From contig OZ059894.1 in the NCBI GenBank assembly GCA_964057225.1, positions 11,542,131-11,606,130 of the forward strand: a stretch of 64,000 nt of DNA, read 5' to 3'. Each line of letters opens with the position of its first letter. Position 1 is the first letter of the stretch. The DNA comes from Auanema rhodensis (Eukaryota > Nematoda > Chromadorea > Rhabditida > Rhabditidae). The notes under the pieces were generated by a model. It was not told where the DNA came from. It worked only from the letters and a program-made list of their open reading frames with translations, and ran no database searches. Made by a program: the position numbers and the translations under genes. This document shows, in pieces, positions 9,172 through 18,417 of the stretch.

Positions 9172-12100
9172 TTAAAAGTTTCGTACTTGTTCTCCTTTGT
9201 TTTGCGTTGGAGATTTATTCTGCTGCTTTTTGCTTTGATCCGCTTTTCCATGTAGTTCCAATTCTCCATTACTTCTGATTTCTTCGTCTTGTGTTTTTCT
9301 TTTGGGTTGTAGTTTAACATGATACGGGCGTGAGTTTTCATTTCCTATTCCTAGTGCTGCGGCAAGTGTAGTGTTCCAATTTTTGATTGCTGGTGAGTTT
9401 TTGTTTCTGTCCTCAAATAGCTCCTTTCTGTTTTCATTCTTGAATTGATCTCGTAGCTTTTCGTATGTTTTTGCGTTATTATCTTCTATATCGTTTTGAT
9501 TAGGACCTTCTTCTTGAGAGAAAGGTGTCAGCTGTCTGAGGTCCTCTTGAATTTTGTCGATTGTTGTTGATTCATTTTCTAATTGTATATTAGAATTTGT
9601 TATTCTTCTTGCTGTAGCAAGGTCGTCAGGTGTTTCTGAATTATGTTCAATTTCTTCTTCGTTTATTCCTCTGTTATTCCCTGTGATAGGTAACAGTTGC
9701 GCGAGAGTATCTGGACTGCCTGTTGGGTAACAGTTGTTGTTATTTTCCGTATTATTGGTTTGTTCCCATTCATCCAGATTATTCCAACTTGCTTCTTCTT
9801 CTTCTTCTTCTTCGTTTGCTATGTCTTGGTCTTCTTCTTCCTCTTCTTCATTATTTCTTGTTGATATAAGATTATCGTCTGGTGGAAAATAACGTATGTT
9901 ATTTTTGTGAGCTTTTATAATATTTCCATCTTGGTCCGTTATGCTGATGTTGTTTCCTTCAATTGTCACTATCCGGTAAGGTCCATCTCTTCGTATTTGT
10001 AATTTGTTGCTTGGGTTCGCTCTTTGTACAAATACTCGATCTCCTATATCTAATATTCTTTCTTTTGTCCTATGTGCTTGATCGTATTTCTGCTTCATTC
10101 TTTCTTCATTGGTGGCAATCTTTTCCTTGACTTTTTCTTGAATATCTCTTAAGTTTTTGAGCTGATCCGTGGTATTTTGTTCTTCCGGTGTTTCCAAGTT
10201 TTTGTCAATGGGTAGACGTGCTACTTGTCCAAACAAACATTCGTATGGTGATGTTTTAGTGGTGGCGTTTGGTAATCTGTTGAGTGTAAAAATAATCTTC
10301 GGAAGTATCTTATCCCAATCGTTTTGTTCGTCATTAACGTAGGCTGTTAATGCTTCTTCGATCGTCCGATGCAATCTTTCTACTTGTCCGTTAGCGTTTT
10401 TGTAATACGGCATAGTAGTGTGGTGTGTAGTTCCAAAATTACTGCACATAGTAGTGAAATCGTTTGAAATAAAATTAGATCCATTGTCTGTGATGATAGT
10501 GACAGGTGGTCCAAAAACATAGAAGAGATATTTTTCGATAGCTGATATAATTTCTCCTGATGTTTGTCTGATTAGCGGAATTGCGATAATCCATTTTGAA
10601 AAAGAATCTTGAATTGAAAGAACATATCTGTTTTCTTGTTCTGTCCTAGGTAATGGTCCGAGTATATCCATGTGTACTCTTTGCCATGGTTTTGTTGATG
10701 TTGGAAAATTTTTCATTGGTTCCACCGTTGCTTCGTGAGGATTGTTCTTTCTTTTTGCACAAGCAAGACATCTGTTGATGTAGTTTGTAATGTCTTCTTG
10801 CATTCCAGTCCATGTAAATCGTCTTGATATTGAGTCCATTGTTTTGTTTATTCCTAGATGAGCTCCGAGTGTCGGATCTTCATGAAATTTCTTCATAATT
10901 GGATTAATTATGTGTTCTTCTCGTGGTAAAATTGTTCGTGGTACTTGTAGGCTTCTTTTTGGTTTTGAGTATAGTACATCGTTGTACACAATATATCTGT
11001 CCGTCAGTTGTCGTCCAGCTGTATTGTTCTTTATTTTATCCATAGTTTCTTTTATCCAATTTGATTGATTCTGAACTGATCGAATATCTGCTATCGTGAA
11101 GGTGTTTATCTGATGAATAGTATCTTCCGTCGTTTTTCTTTCGTTTTTCTTCTTTGCTGGTGGTTTTGCTTCGTTGATTTCATCTTCAAAATATCGTGAT
11201 AATGCGTCACATACACTGTTTAATTTTCCTGGTCTGTAGATAATTTCAATATCGTATTCTTGTAAAACAATTTGAAATTTTGCTAAACGACCTATTAAAT
11301 CCTTTCTAGTCATTAAACTAGTGAGTGGTCTATGGTCCGTGATAATTTTGGTTGCTGTTCCTAGTATGTAGGTGCGAAATTGTTTGACGGCGAATGTAAG
11401 AGCTAATGCTTCTACTTCTATTGGTGGATAATTCCTTTCAGCTTTGTTGAGTTTCCGACTAGCAAAAGCTATTGGATGTAATGGTTCTTGATCGTCTTTC
11501 GCTTGAAGTAGTACAGCGCCAACTGCTATCATACTTCCATCACTTTCAATAACATATGGTCGCTTCGGGATTGGTGCTTGTAACACAGGTGCTTGAGTCA
11601 ATGTTTTCTTCAAAGTATTAAAAGCAATTTCTTCTTCTTCTGTCCATTTGAATGGAGTGTCTTTCCGAGTGAGGTTGTAGAGTGGTGTTGCTATTCCTGC
11701 AGCGTTCTTTATGAACCTTCTGAAGTAGTTTACTACTCCCATGAAAGCTCTTACTCCTGTTGTTGATTTTGGTTGGGGATAATCTTGTATTGCCTTAATT
11801 TTATGTGGGTCCGGTTTAATTCCTTCTTGTCCAACTATGTATCCTAGAAATTTTACTTCCTTTCTTGCGAATGCGCATTTCTTCAGTTTTATTTTGAATC
11901 CTATTTGAGTTACTGCTTCCAAAACTTCTTCAATATCTTTTAAATGTGCTGTCGTAGATTCAGAGATTAACAGTAAATCATCTAGATATACGAATAGCTT
12001 GCATTTAACCATTGATTGCAGGTATCGTACTGCGTTTTGAAAAGTATGGGGTGATCCACATAATCCCATCGGCATTCGACAATATTGATAAGTTCCACTT

Positions 12101-15100
12101 GTTGTTGTGAAAGCTGTAAGATGACGATCTTCTTTCTTAAGAGGTATTTGGAAAAATCCAGATACTAAATCAAAGTTGCTGAAGATCCTTGCTCCAGCGG
12201 CCAAATCTAGGATGTCCTGTATGTTTGATATGACATATACTTGTTTCTGAGTGATTGCATTCAGAGCTCGAAAGTCCGTTACAAATCTATAAGTTTTGTC
12301 TTTCTTCTTCACCAAAATTACTGGACTAGTTGTCATTGAGTTTGATGGTTCAATGATTCTTTGTTGTAGCATTTCTTCTATTTGTTTCTCCACTTCTTCT
12401 TGTTGGGAGAGTGGTATACGATAAGTAATTTTGAATGATGGTGTTTTTCCTGGCATGATTGGAATGGAGTGTTCAATTGGTCCTAGGAAGAGTCCGATAT
12501 TTCTATCTTCGTTGAGAAACGCTTGTTTATGTAGTAAAATTATTTCTTTCAGTTGCTGTTGTTCGATTTGTGAGAAGCAGGCTTCTGAAAGGTCAAGCTC
12601 ATTGATGAAATTGTCTGGAAAATATGGCAGTTGCTCTTCCCATCGAGCTTCCGGAGGTATGTATTGTCCTTCGTATTTTTCTTGGTTGTCCTTTGGTATC
12701 GCTTCTGCTATCCCTATTTCTTGGTTCATTTGAATTTCGAGTGGCTGTTTGCATATGTTCGTCGCGTAAATTTGTACTCCGTATCCAGTGGGCGTAAATA
12801 TAGTAGGCGTGAAAGAGAGTTTGTTGCCTGGTTTCTTACAATCTAGAAACGCCTGTTCATAGCTTTCTGGATCGTGTACTTCTAGCGTGAGCGTTCTTGT
12901 TTCTCCTGGTCTTAGCGTTTTGTTTTCTAAGCTAACCACATATGCTTTTGTGGTCTGGTGTTCCCACGGAGATGTTTCTCGTGCTAGTGGAACATGTGTT
13001 GTGCCGATAACAATTGTTTTATCCAGCGGTCGAAGTGAGGTGTAAATTCCTTGTTGATGTAATGCTTCCATGAAGTCTATTCCAAGTAACACTGGTGCTG
13101 GACAGTAGTTATCTTCTGCTACATAAAATTTGTGTTCTGTTTCTGTTGTTCCTATTGTTATGAGGATCCTTGTGTATCCCATAAATGAGAATTTAGATTT
13201 ATTCGCGACTATCGCTGTTGTTTGTTTTAGTACCATCGTTGCAGCGGGCAGTTGTTTGAAGGTGGATTCTCGCATGTATGATGCTGATGCTCCCGTGTCC
13301 CATAGTGCCTTAAAGATGTGATTGTGGATTGAAATCGGGACAAACGGTAATTGTGATCCTCCTATGTAGTTTATGTTTTCTTTCTTCATGCTTGTAGGGA
13401 AATAAGCTTCATAAATGTGTTCAGGAATTGGTGCTGAAGGATCATACAATGTGAGTTGACAGCTGTTGTGATGGTTGTCGACGTATGGAGCGGACGGAGA
13501 AGGATGAGATGTTTCTGTTCTTGTGTTCTCAGTTGATAGTGGTTGTAAGTATTCTGCTTCCCATTTGACATTGTTGATGGGTATCCTTGAACTACATGCG
13601 TATATTTTTATTATCCAGGTGGCGAGTGTGATTATGCCAATTGTTATGATGATTGATCCAATGATAGCAAGTACGCGTAGTGTCCAGGTTTGAATCTTTT
13701 CCCATATTGGTGACAGAAAGTCAAACATTTTCCAAGTTATAGCTTCTTTTGTATGTTCGTAGCTGAGTAGTAAGCTGCTGGCTGCTCCTGCTGTTAGGGT
13801 AACAGGGTTCATGTTAGGAATTAATCTTTGTTTGATTACAGGTTTTATTCTTCCTGGTAAAGTAGCCTGTAGCGTTGCTAAGCTGGATCCATATGATATT
13901 GCTAGTGCCATAGGAAACGTTGATTCTGTTAGATTGTTGAAAATGTTGCTTCCATTAAACTTGATATGTTCTAGGTTGATTGATCCTAACTCGTCGATGT
14001 ATGCTGGTGATGTTACATTTATTGATTGGTTATTATTAGTCCATTGATCGTTTTCTTTCCAGGGATCCTTGATTGTGAATCCGCATGGTATGGCATGTGC
14101 CATCGGTGTGAGGTCTCTTGTACCTGGTAGGATGAACAGTTGGCCGTGATGTTCCGTTTCGACTGGGGTTTCCAGGAAACACGTGCTGTTGACTTTGTGA
14201 TCGCGGTATGTTTTTGTAATTTGAATTGGTGTGCATGGCATTACATAAATTAGTTTATCATTTATGAATCTTGCAGATATATCCTGTCGTCGTAGCATTG
14301 TACGCATCCCTATAGTAGGATTTATTTGAAGAATAGCCCACCAGGTAAGTAGTTGTTTATTTTGTACGTGGCAGATGTTGTTTCTGTTTGTTGTGAACGT
14401 ACGTATGATATCATCTTCCAGATTGGTAGTGGCATATTGTAGATGAGATTGCGTTTCTTGTTGATGAAGATGTTCATTCCATTTTTGGACGATATCGTTC
14501 TTAGCTTTAAGGTAGTCTACGTGAGCTTTCTTACCAATATGTGATGATATTTCTTCAGGTGTGCTGCGAGTGGTAGTGATAGATCTTTTTGTAGTTCTTG
14601 GAGGCGGTGACTTGGTGAGTGATTCTTTCCTATTGTATTCCTGGCTTGAGGTGATCGTGATTGGGTTTGTAGTAATATTGAATGTAGATTGGGGGGTGGA
14701 GAATGATTGTGTTGGTCGATGAGTGGTGAATATAGTTGTGGTTGTTGTAGGTGTTGTGGTTGTTGTTGATCTGGGTCTAGCAGTAGTAGAAGTAGTAGTA
14801 GTAGTAGTGGTAGTAGTAGTAGTAGTTGATGAAGACGTGGGTATTGTTGGTTTGGGTCTAGTTGTTGTGGATATATGTGTTTTGGGTGTGATTGTCGAAG
14901 TGATGACGTTCCTTATGGTTGTAGGCTTAGGGGTCGTGGTAGTGGTTGTAGTAGTAGTTTGTAGGGGGGTCGAAGTGCTTCTAATTGTGGTTGCAAAAGG
15001 TCGTGTTCCGGGAGTACTGATAAGGGGTAGATAATGATTATAAAATTTTTCACTATCCTCTTGTGTAATGCTATAATTTGTAGGATTTCTTTTCCGGGAG

Positions 15101-18100
15101 CCGTAGAATATATCGTCGCCATCGAAGATAACTGTGTAGTTTGGCAGTTGTAATGGTGGTAAGTTCAGTTCTTTTTCATATTTGATCCATTTCTTCATTT
15201 CTGCTTCGTATTCTTCTTTTGAATGTAGCTTTTTCGGATTATTTATTGCGTTCAGGATAATTTTTGCTTGTGCTAGTTGTTCGTACAGTTCTAAATCGTT
15301 TCGTGTCTTGGTGAGTCTTGGTTTTCTTGGTGGCATGAGTTGATATAAGTATTCTTCTAAAGATGGTGTTGTTTCTCCTGTAGCTAACGTAGTTGGTATT
15401 TCCGCAAGTGAGTAAGCAATTTCTTTCGCGATTTCATAGTAGTCTCCTGTTTTGGTTGGTAGTATCTTCTTAAAATCCTTAATTGTGATCCGTTTGCTAA
15501 GTTTATGCGTAAGTTCCTTATACGATAGATTATCGATCGCGATTTTTGTTGCTTCTCTTATTTCTGCTTCTCCTAGGGCGTGTAGAATGGCTATGTTGAC
15601 GTCTTCATATTTGTGCCATATAAGACGATTTTTGATAACATCAAAATTTATACCTAGGTATTTGAAGATTGCGATATACTTAGGTAACATATTTGTTATG
15701 TTATTGAGATTGTAATGGATGTCAAGTCTTTTCCGTTGAATATAGGTTGTATATAGTAGAATAGTTCCGGTTTTGCTGGCTGAATATCTTAGCGAGGGGT
15801 ATTGATGAACTGTCAAGAATCCTTTAGGGTATTCCGTGATTGCGTGTCTTCTTGATCGTCCTAAGCTTGAGGTTGAGTTGAAGGAGATTAGAGTTCCGCT
15901 ATTTGTAGTAAATATCTCTTTTTGTAAGCATGAGGAGGCTTCTTTTTCCGGTGTTTTATTGTTTAGAATAAAAGCACTTTGAATTCCGGGAATCAATATG
16001 GTGTCTTCTGATATAAAAACTTCGTGAGAGCCTAATGAAGTGTACGAGCAACTATGTTTTTCTGATGGTGGGGTCCATATGATGAGAGCGTTGTTGGTTA
16101 GGCATTGTCCTTTGTCACTGGTGCATCCGTTGTCGTTTATGAATATATCTGAGAGTACTGTATTGTCTTGTAGGCTGGTCATGTGTCCTCGTTCAGCTAT
16201 GAATCTGGTACGTTGTTCGCATTCCTGTTTCCATATACCATTAGTAATAGTTGTATGTGGGAATGGAGTTCCATAGAGTCCTGGTGCTTCTCTTTGAAGG
16301 TTGGTACCGTTGAATATTCTTTCTTTAATAGCTGACGAACATTCTTGCAGTGTTGTTGGTGAAACTTTTGCTAGTGAGACATTAGTTTCTCTGATGAAGA
16401 AAACGTCGTGAATGCAGAGTTGGTAAGTTTCAATTGCACATTTCCATGCTTCCCATTCTTTTGGTTGTAGGTTTTGGATGAACAATTCTGCTGTAGTCTT
16501 CTGGATATGGTTATTAGTTGGTGCGATGGATCGGCAAGCTGTTGGCGATGGCGGCTCAACATATATTCCTCCTCTGTTTCCTGTGCATAACTGGTACGTT
16601 GTTTCTGCACTGCATGTATTTATAATGAGTGCGATAATTGTGATAAAGAGGGGTAGGAATGGTGTTGATTTTCTTTTGTTGTTCGGTACTTCGTTTTCCG
16701 TGACGTTGTTGACTTGAAAACGAACTCCTGGGCTCTGTGTGCGTTCTCTATACCGTTCCGGTCCATTGGAGGTGCTGCGCGGGCGACTTCTATAATTGTT
16801 GTATTGGCTTCGATTGTATTGAGAGGGGTATTGTTCGTGATTATTTGATTGTCGCCGGTTGTTGTGTCCGCTATAGTTTTGGTCGCGGTTTCGATAGTAT
16901 GGTCTTTCTTGGCTTCTGTTCCGTGATCTGTCGAAGTAGTTTTGTCTTGATCCCTTATTTTGAGAGAATCGTGAGTTATGGTTCCTGTATTGGTGTTGAT
17001 GAGGCCGATATTGGTTGTTGTATCTGTCCGGATATCGGTTGTGTGGTTTGCCATTGCCATTATACATCGGTTTGGTTCCTTTGAAATCCTTAGATTCGTT
17101 TCTCTGGTATTGATTGTTGTCCTTCGAGTCTCGAATGTTGAGGTTGTTGAACGACTTCTCTATATTGTTGACAAACGATGTTGGTCTATTTTGTATAAAG
17201 AGTTCTTCTCGTAAGGCCATTTCGTAAGCTTCCTCAAAGTTTGGTGGGTCTAGACGGCTAACATGTTCGCTTATTTCGGGTCTTAGTCCCCAAGTGAAGG
17301 TGGATCGGAGCATGTTAAGCTCACTTTCGTTGTTCATGTCCATAGCCGAGTAGGCTTCGTTAGAACATCTTGTTGCAAAGCTTTGTACCGATTCCGTTGG
17401 TAACTGTTTCAAGCCATGTAGGCGGTGCATTGCTCGTTCTCTCTGTTTTTTCGGTGTGATCATTTCTGAGAGTCGCTTCTTGACATGGTCCCATCCGAGT
17501 CGCTTATCTTTGGTTGTGAGTTTTCTGTACGCTTCTCTTGCTCGATCATCTTCTAGCAATAATTGTATGCTTTGAAGACGTTCGGGCATAGTTGTTCTTG
17601 TAGCGTTGAAGTGTTCATCTAGGTATAGTAGATAGCGGTTGAATGGTGTTTTTCCATCGTAGCGTGGAGCTTTTATATCGCGTATGGCGGACGGAATCGC
17701 TGCTGGTTGAGGGATGATTGTAGGTGTTGGAACAGGTGCCCTTCCCGAGGTTTGCGTAAGTGGTGCGCCTTCGTCCATTGGGTCCATTCTTGGGTTAATT
17801 CTCTTGTTTTCTGCAACAAAAGTATTTGCTTGATTAGTTTGCGATGGAAGAGACGGAGATAGAGAATGCCCAGATGTAGAATGATCAATGGATGAAGGTG
17901 AGTTTCGTAGAGGTGGGGATGAGCTTACTGCTGGTGTGGTTGAAGAAAGTGCGGGCGTAGGTGATTTTTGTGTGGTTGGTGTATTGCTTCTTCTAGGGGT
18001 GGCTATTAAGGGATTGATTGGGTTGATTGTATTTGGTATGGTGTTGGTTGGGGGGTTTTGAGGGTTCCCTTTGCTTGCTATGTTTTTAGGAATAGGTTTA

Positions 18101-18417
18101 ATGTTTGGGATAATTTTCTTTTCTAAGGTGTTTCTTTCGACTATGTCTGTTTTTTGTTTCTTCGTTTTTTCATGTGATTTGGGATTGGTGAATTGTTTTT
18201 GAATGCCGCGATGTCTTGGGGTATGTATTACCATTGACTTTGTTTTAATGCTTAACTTCGCTTGTTTTGCAGAGGGGGGAGAATATGTTGCGGGCGGTTG
18301 TCTTTTTCTTCTTATAATATTTGAAGTGGCAGCAGGGTCCAGCGGAGGTTTTGGACCAGTATTGGGCAGCATCGTTGGTATCCTGTAAGGAAATTTGTTA
18401 TATCCAACGTGTGCCAA
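9172..18417 (-). CDS. Gag-Env-like-Pol polyprotein (3081 aa)
   Basis: One unbroken frame encodes all core products. In order: a Pro/Ser/Thr-rich N-terminus; Gag core about 246-410; an Arg/Asn/Tyr-rich basic segment about 450-560 without a CCHC knuckle; a hydrophobic signal-like segment 585-601; a glycosylated ectodomain with a furin-like site RSRR (854-857) and a Thr-rich tract about 1138-1287; a membrane span about 1584-1606; two PSAP motifs (1641, 1660); aspartic protease with DTG at 1707; RT with YLDD at 2144-2147; RNase H about 2288-2370; integrase with HHCC (about 2510 onward) and D, D, E near 2584, 2643 and 2680; a GPY module near 2813; an acidic stretch about 2855-2880; and a 200-residue unrecognised tail. 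No frameshift separates gag from pol. The start used is the first ATG. Met16 is an alternative, because a splice-acceptor-like TTTCCTTACAG lies between them. The Ty3/Gypsy assignment is firm and the Env call is inferred from topology. Confidence 0.93.
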   Translation of the reverse strand: MAHVGYNKFPYRIPTMLPNTGPKPPLDPAATSNIIRRKRQPPATYSPPSAKQAKLSIKTKSMVIHTPRHRGIQKQFTNPKSHEKTKKQKTDIVERNTLEKKIIPNIKPIPKNIASKGNPQNPPTNTIPNTINPINPLIATPRRSNTPTTQKSPTPALSSTTPAVSSSPPLRNSPSSIDHSTSGHSLSPSLPSQTNQANTFVAENKRINPRMDPMDEGAPLTQTSGRAPVPTPTIIPQPAAIPSAIRDIKAPRYDGKTPFNRYLLYLDEHFNATRTTMPERLQSIQLLLEDDRAREAYRKLTTKDKRLGWDHVKKRLSEMITPKKQRERAMHRLHGLKQLPTESVQSFATRCSNEAYSAMDMNNESELNMLRSTFTWGLRPEISEHVSRLDPPNFEEAYEMALREELFIQNRPTSFVNNIEKSFNNLNIRDSKDNNQYQRNESKDFKGTKPMYNGNGKPHNRYPDRYNNQYRPHQHQYRNHNSRFSQNKGSRQNYFDRSRNRSQERPYYRNRDQNYSGHNNRRQSNNHEQYPSQYNRSQYNNYRSRPRSTSNGPERYRERTQSPGVRFQVNNVTENEVPNNKRKSTPFLPLFITIIALIINTCSAETTYQLCTGNRGGIYVEPPSPTACRSIAPTNNHIQKTTAELFIQNLQPKEWEAWKCAIETYQLCIHDVFFIRETNVSLAKVSPTTLQECSSAIKERIFNGTNLQREAPGLYGTPFPHTTITNGIWKQECEQRTRFIAERGHMTSLQDNTVLSDIFINDNGCTSDKGQCLTNNALIIWTPPSEKHSCSYTSLGSHEVFISEDTILIPGIQSAFILNNKTPEKEASSCLQKEIFTTNSGTLISFNSTSSLGRSRRHAITEYPKGFLTVHQYPSLRYSASKTGTILLYTTYIQRKRLDIHYNLNNITNMLPKYIAIFKYLGINFDVIKNRLIWHKYEDVNIAILHALGEAEIREATKIAIDNLSYKELTHKLSKRITIKDFKKILPTKTGDYYEIAKEIAYSLAEIPTTLATGETTPSLEEYLYQLMPPRKPRLTKTRNDLELYEQLAQAKIILNAINNPKKLHSKEEYEAEMKKWIKYEKELNLPPLQLPNYTVIFDGDDIFYGSRKRNPTNYSITQEDSEKFYNHYLPLISTPGTRPFATTIRSTSTPLQTTTTTTTTTPKPTTIRNVITSTITPKTHISTTTRPKPTIPTSSSTTTTTTTTTTTTSTTARPRSTTTTTPTTTTTIFTTHRPTQSFSTPQSTFNITTNPITITSSQEYNRKESLTKSPPPRTTKRSITTTRSTPEEISSHIGKKAHVDYLKAKNDIVQKWNEHLHQQETQSHLQYATTNLEDDIIRTFTTNRNNICHVQNKQLLTWWAILQINPTIGMRTMLRRQDISARFINDKLIYVMPCTPIQITKTYRDHKVNSTCFLETPVETEHHGQLFILPGTRDLTPMAHAIPCGFTIKDPWKENDQWTNNNQSINVTSPAYIDELGSINLEHIKFNGSNIFNNLTESTFPMALAISYGSSLATLQATLPGRIKPVIKQRLIPNMNPVTLTAGAASSLLLSYEHTKEAITWKMFDFLSPIWEKIQTWTLRVLAIIGSIIITIGIITLATWIIKIYACSSRIPINNVKWEAEYLQPLSTENTRTETSHPSPSAPYVDNHHNSCQLTLYDPSAPIPEHIYEAYFPTSMKKENINYIGGSQLPFVPISIHNHIFKALWDTGASASYMRESTFKQLPAATMVLKQTTAIVANKSKFSFMGYTRILITIGTTETEHKFYVAEDNYCPAPVLLGIDFMEALHQQGIYTSLRPLDKTIVIGTTHVPLARETSPWEHQTTKAYVVSLENKTLRPGETRTLTLEVHDPESYEQAFLDCKKPGNKLSFTPTIFTPTGYGVQIYATNICKQPLEIQMNQEIGIAEAIPKDNQEKYEGQYIPPEARWEEQLPYFPDNFINELDLSEACFSQIEQQQLKEIILLHKQAFLNEDRNIGLFLGPIEHSIPIMPGKTPSFKITYRIPLSQQEEVEKQIEEMLQQRIIEPSNSMTTSPVILVKKKDKTYRFVTDFRALNAITQKQVYVISNIQDILDLAAGARIFSNFDLVSGFFQIPLKKEDRHLTAFTTTSGTYQYCRMPMGLCGSPHTFQNAVRYLQSMVKCKLFVYLDDLLLISESTTAHLKDIEEVLEAVTQIGFKIKLKKCAFARKEVKFLGYIVGQEGIKPDPHKIKAIQDYPQPKSTTGVRAFMGVVNYFRRFIKNAAGIATPLYNLTRKDTPFKWTEEEEIAFNTLKKTLTQAPVLQAPIPKRPYVIESDGSMIAVGAVLLQAKDDQEPLHPIAFASRKLNKAERNYPPIEVEALALTFAVKQFRTYILGTATKIITDHRPLTSLMTRKDLIGRLAKFQIVLQEYDIEIIYRPGKLNSVCDALSRYFEDEINEAKPPAKKKNERKTTEDTIHQINTFTIADIRSVQNQSNWIKETMDKIKNNTAGRQLTDRYIVYNDVLYSKPKRSLQVPRTILPREEHIINPIMKKFHEDPTLGAHLGINKTMDSISRRFTWTGMQEDITNYINRCLACAKRKNNPHEATVEPMKNFPTSTKPWQRVHMDILGPLPRTEQENRYVLSIQDSFSKWIIAIPLIRQTSGEIISAIEKYLFYVFGPPVTIITDNGSNFISNDFTTMCSNFGTTHHTTMPYYKNANGQVERLHRTIEEALTAYVNDEQNDWDKILPKIIFTLNRLPNATTKTSPYECLFGQVARLPIDKNLETPEEQNTTDQLKNLRDIQEKVKEKIATNEERMKQKYDQAHRTKERILDIGDRVFVQRANPSNKLQIRRDGPYRIVTIEGNNISITDQDGNIIKAHKNNIRYFPPDDNLISTRNNEEEEEEDQDIANEEEEEEEASWNNLDEWEQTNNTENNNNCYPTGSPDTLAQLLPITGNNRGINEEEIEHNSETPDDLATARRITNSNIQLENESTTIDKIQEDLRQLTPFSQEEGPNQNDIEDNNAKTYEKLRDQFKNENRKELFEDRNKNSPAIKNWNTTLAAALGIGNENSRPYHVKLQPKRKTQDEEIRSNGELELHGKADQSKKQQNKSPTQNKGEQVRNF
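9175..9867 (-). other. C-terminal tail after integrase, unrecognised
   Basis: About residues 2851-3081. It begins with Glu/Asp runs, then is Asn/Gln/Glu-rich and probably disordered, ending in a basic segment. No domain is recognised. It could act as an integrase tail that contacts chromatin, which would matter for the precise 5S-linked insertion; that is inference only. Confidence 0.5.
9868..13350 (-). other. Pol region: protease, RT, RNase H, integrase
   Basis: About residues 1690-2850. The protease has WDTGAS and the later LLGIDF motif. A linker follows with the beta-rich pattern common between protease and RT in Gypsy elements. The RT shows VTDFRALN, FSNFDLVSGF, MPMGLCGSP and FVYLDDLL. 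RNase H shows ESDGS, an E-containing helix and TDHRPL. Integrase shows the zinc site ending RCLAC, then HMDILGP, TDNGSNF and GQVERLHRT, and a GPY-type module (RRDGPYRIV). All catalytic residues expected for activity are present. Confidence 0.93.
13429..13497 (-). other. Twin PSAP late-domain-like motifs
   Basis: PSAP occurs at residues 1641-1644 (PSPSAPYV) and 1660-1663 (YDPSAPIP), in the cytosolic linker between the membrane span and the protease. P(S/T)AP recruits the ESCRT-I factor TSG101 in retroviruses. Two copies 15 residues apart in such a position are suggestive, not proof. Confidence 0.5.
13588..16665 (-). other. Env-like glycoprotein domain inside the polyprotein
   Basis: About residues 585-1610. 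A basic KRKS precedes a hydrophobic segment that ends CSA-E, a good signal-peptidase site. The ectodomain is rich in Cys and N-X-S/T sequons. It contains RSRR at 854-857 (R-X-R-R, furin type), a Lys/Glu-rich helical part, a mucin-like Thr-rich tract and a second Cys-containing part. It ends in one hydrophobic span of about 23 residues before a short tail. This is the layout of a class-agnostic type I viral glycoprotein. I could not match it to a named fusion-protein family (baculovirus-F-like, phlebovirus-like or chuvirus-like). Confidence 0.65.
16666..18417 (-). other. Gag region of the polyprotein
   Basis: About residues 1-584. The recognisable part is a retrotransposon Gag core (RDIKAPRYDGKTPFNRYLL through FEEAYEMALREEL) near residues 246-410. 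The nucleocapsid zinc knuckle is absent. In its place is a segment of about 110 residues full of Arg, Asn, Tyr, Gln and Ser that probably binds RNA. The first 245 residues are Pro/Ser/Thr-rich and probably disordered. Confidence 0.8.

Noticed and set aside
14723-15034. Valine-rich plus-strand frame
   Set aside because: It is the reverse complement of the threonine-codon tract of the Env-like domain.
13588-16665. Assigning the Env-like domain to a named viral family
   Set aside because: Signal, furin-like site and membrane span are visible, but no family-specific fusion motif could be recognised, so no family is claimed.
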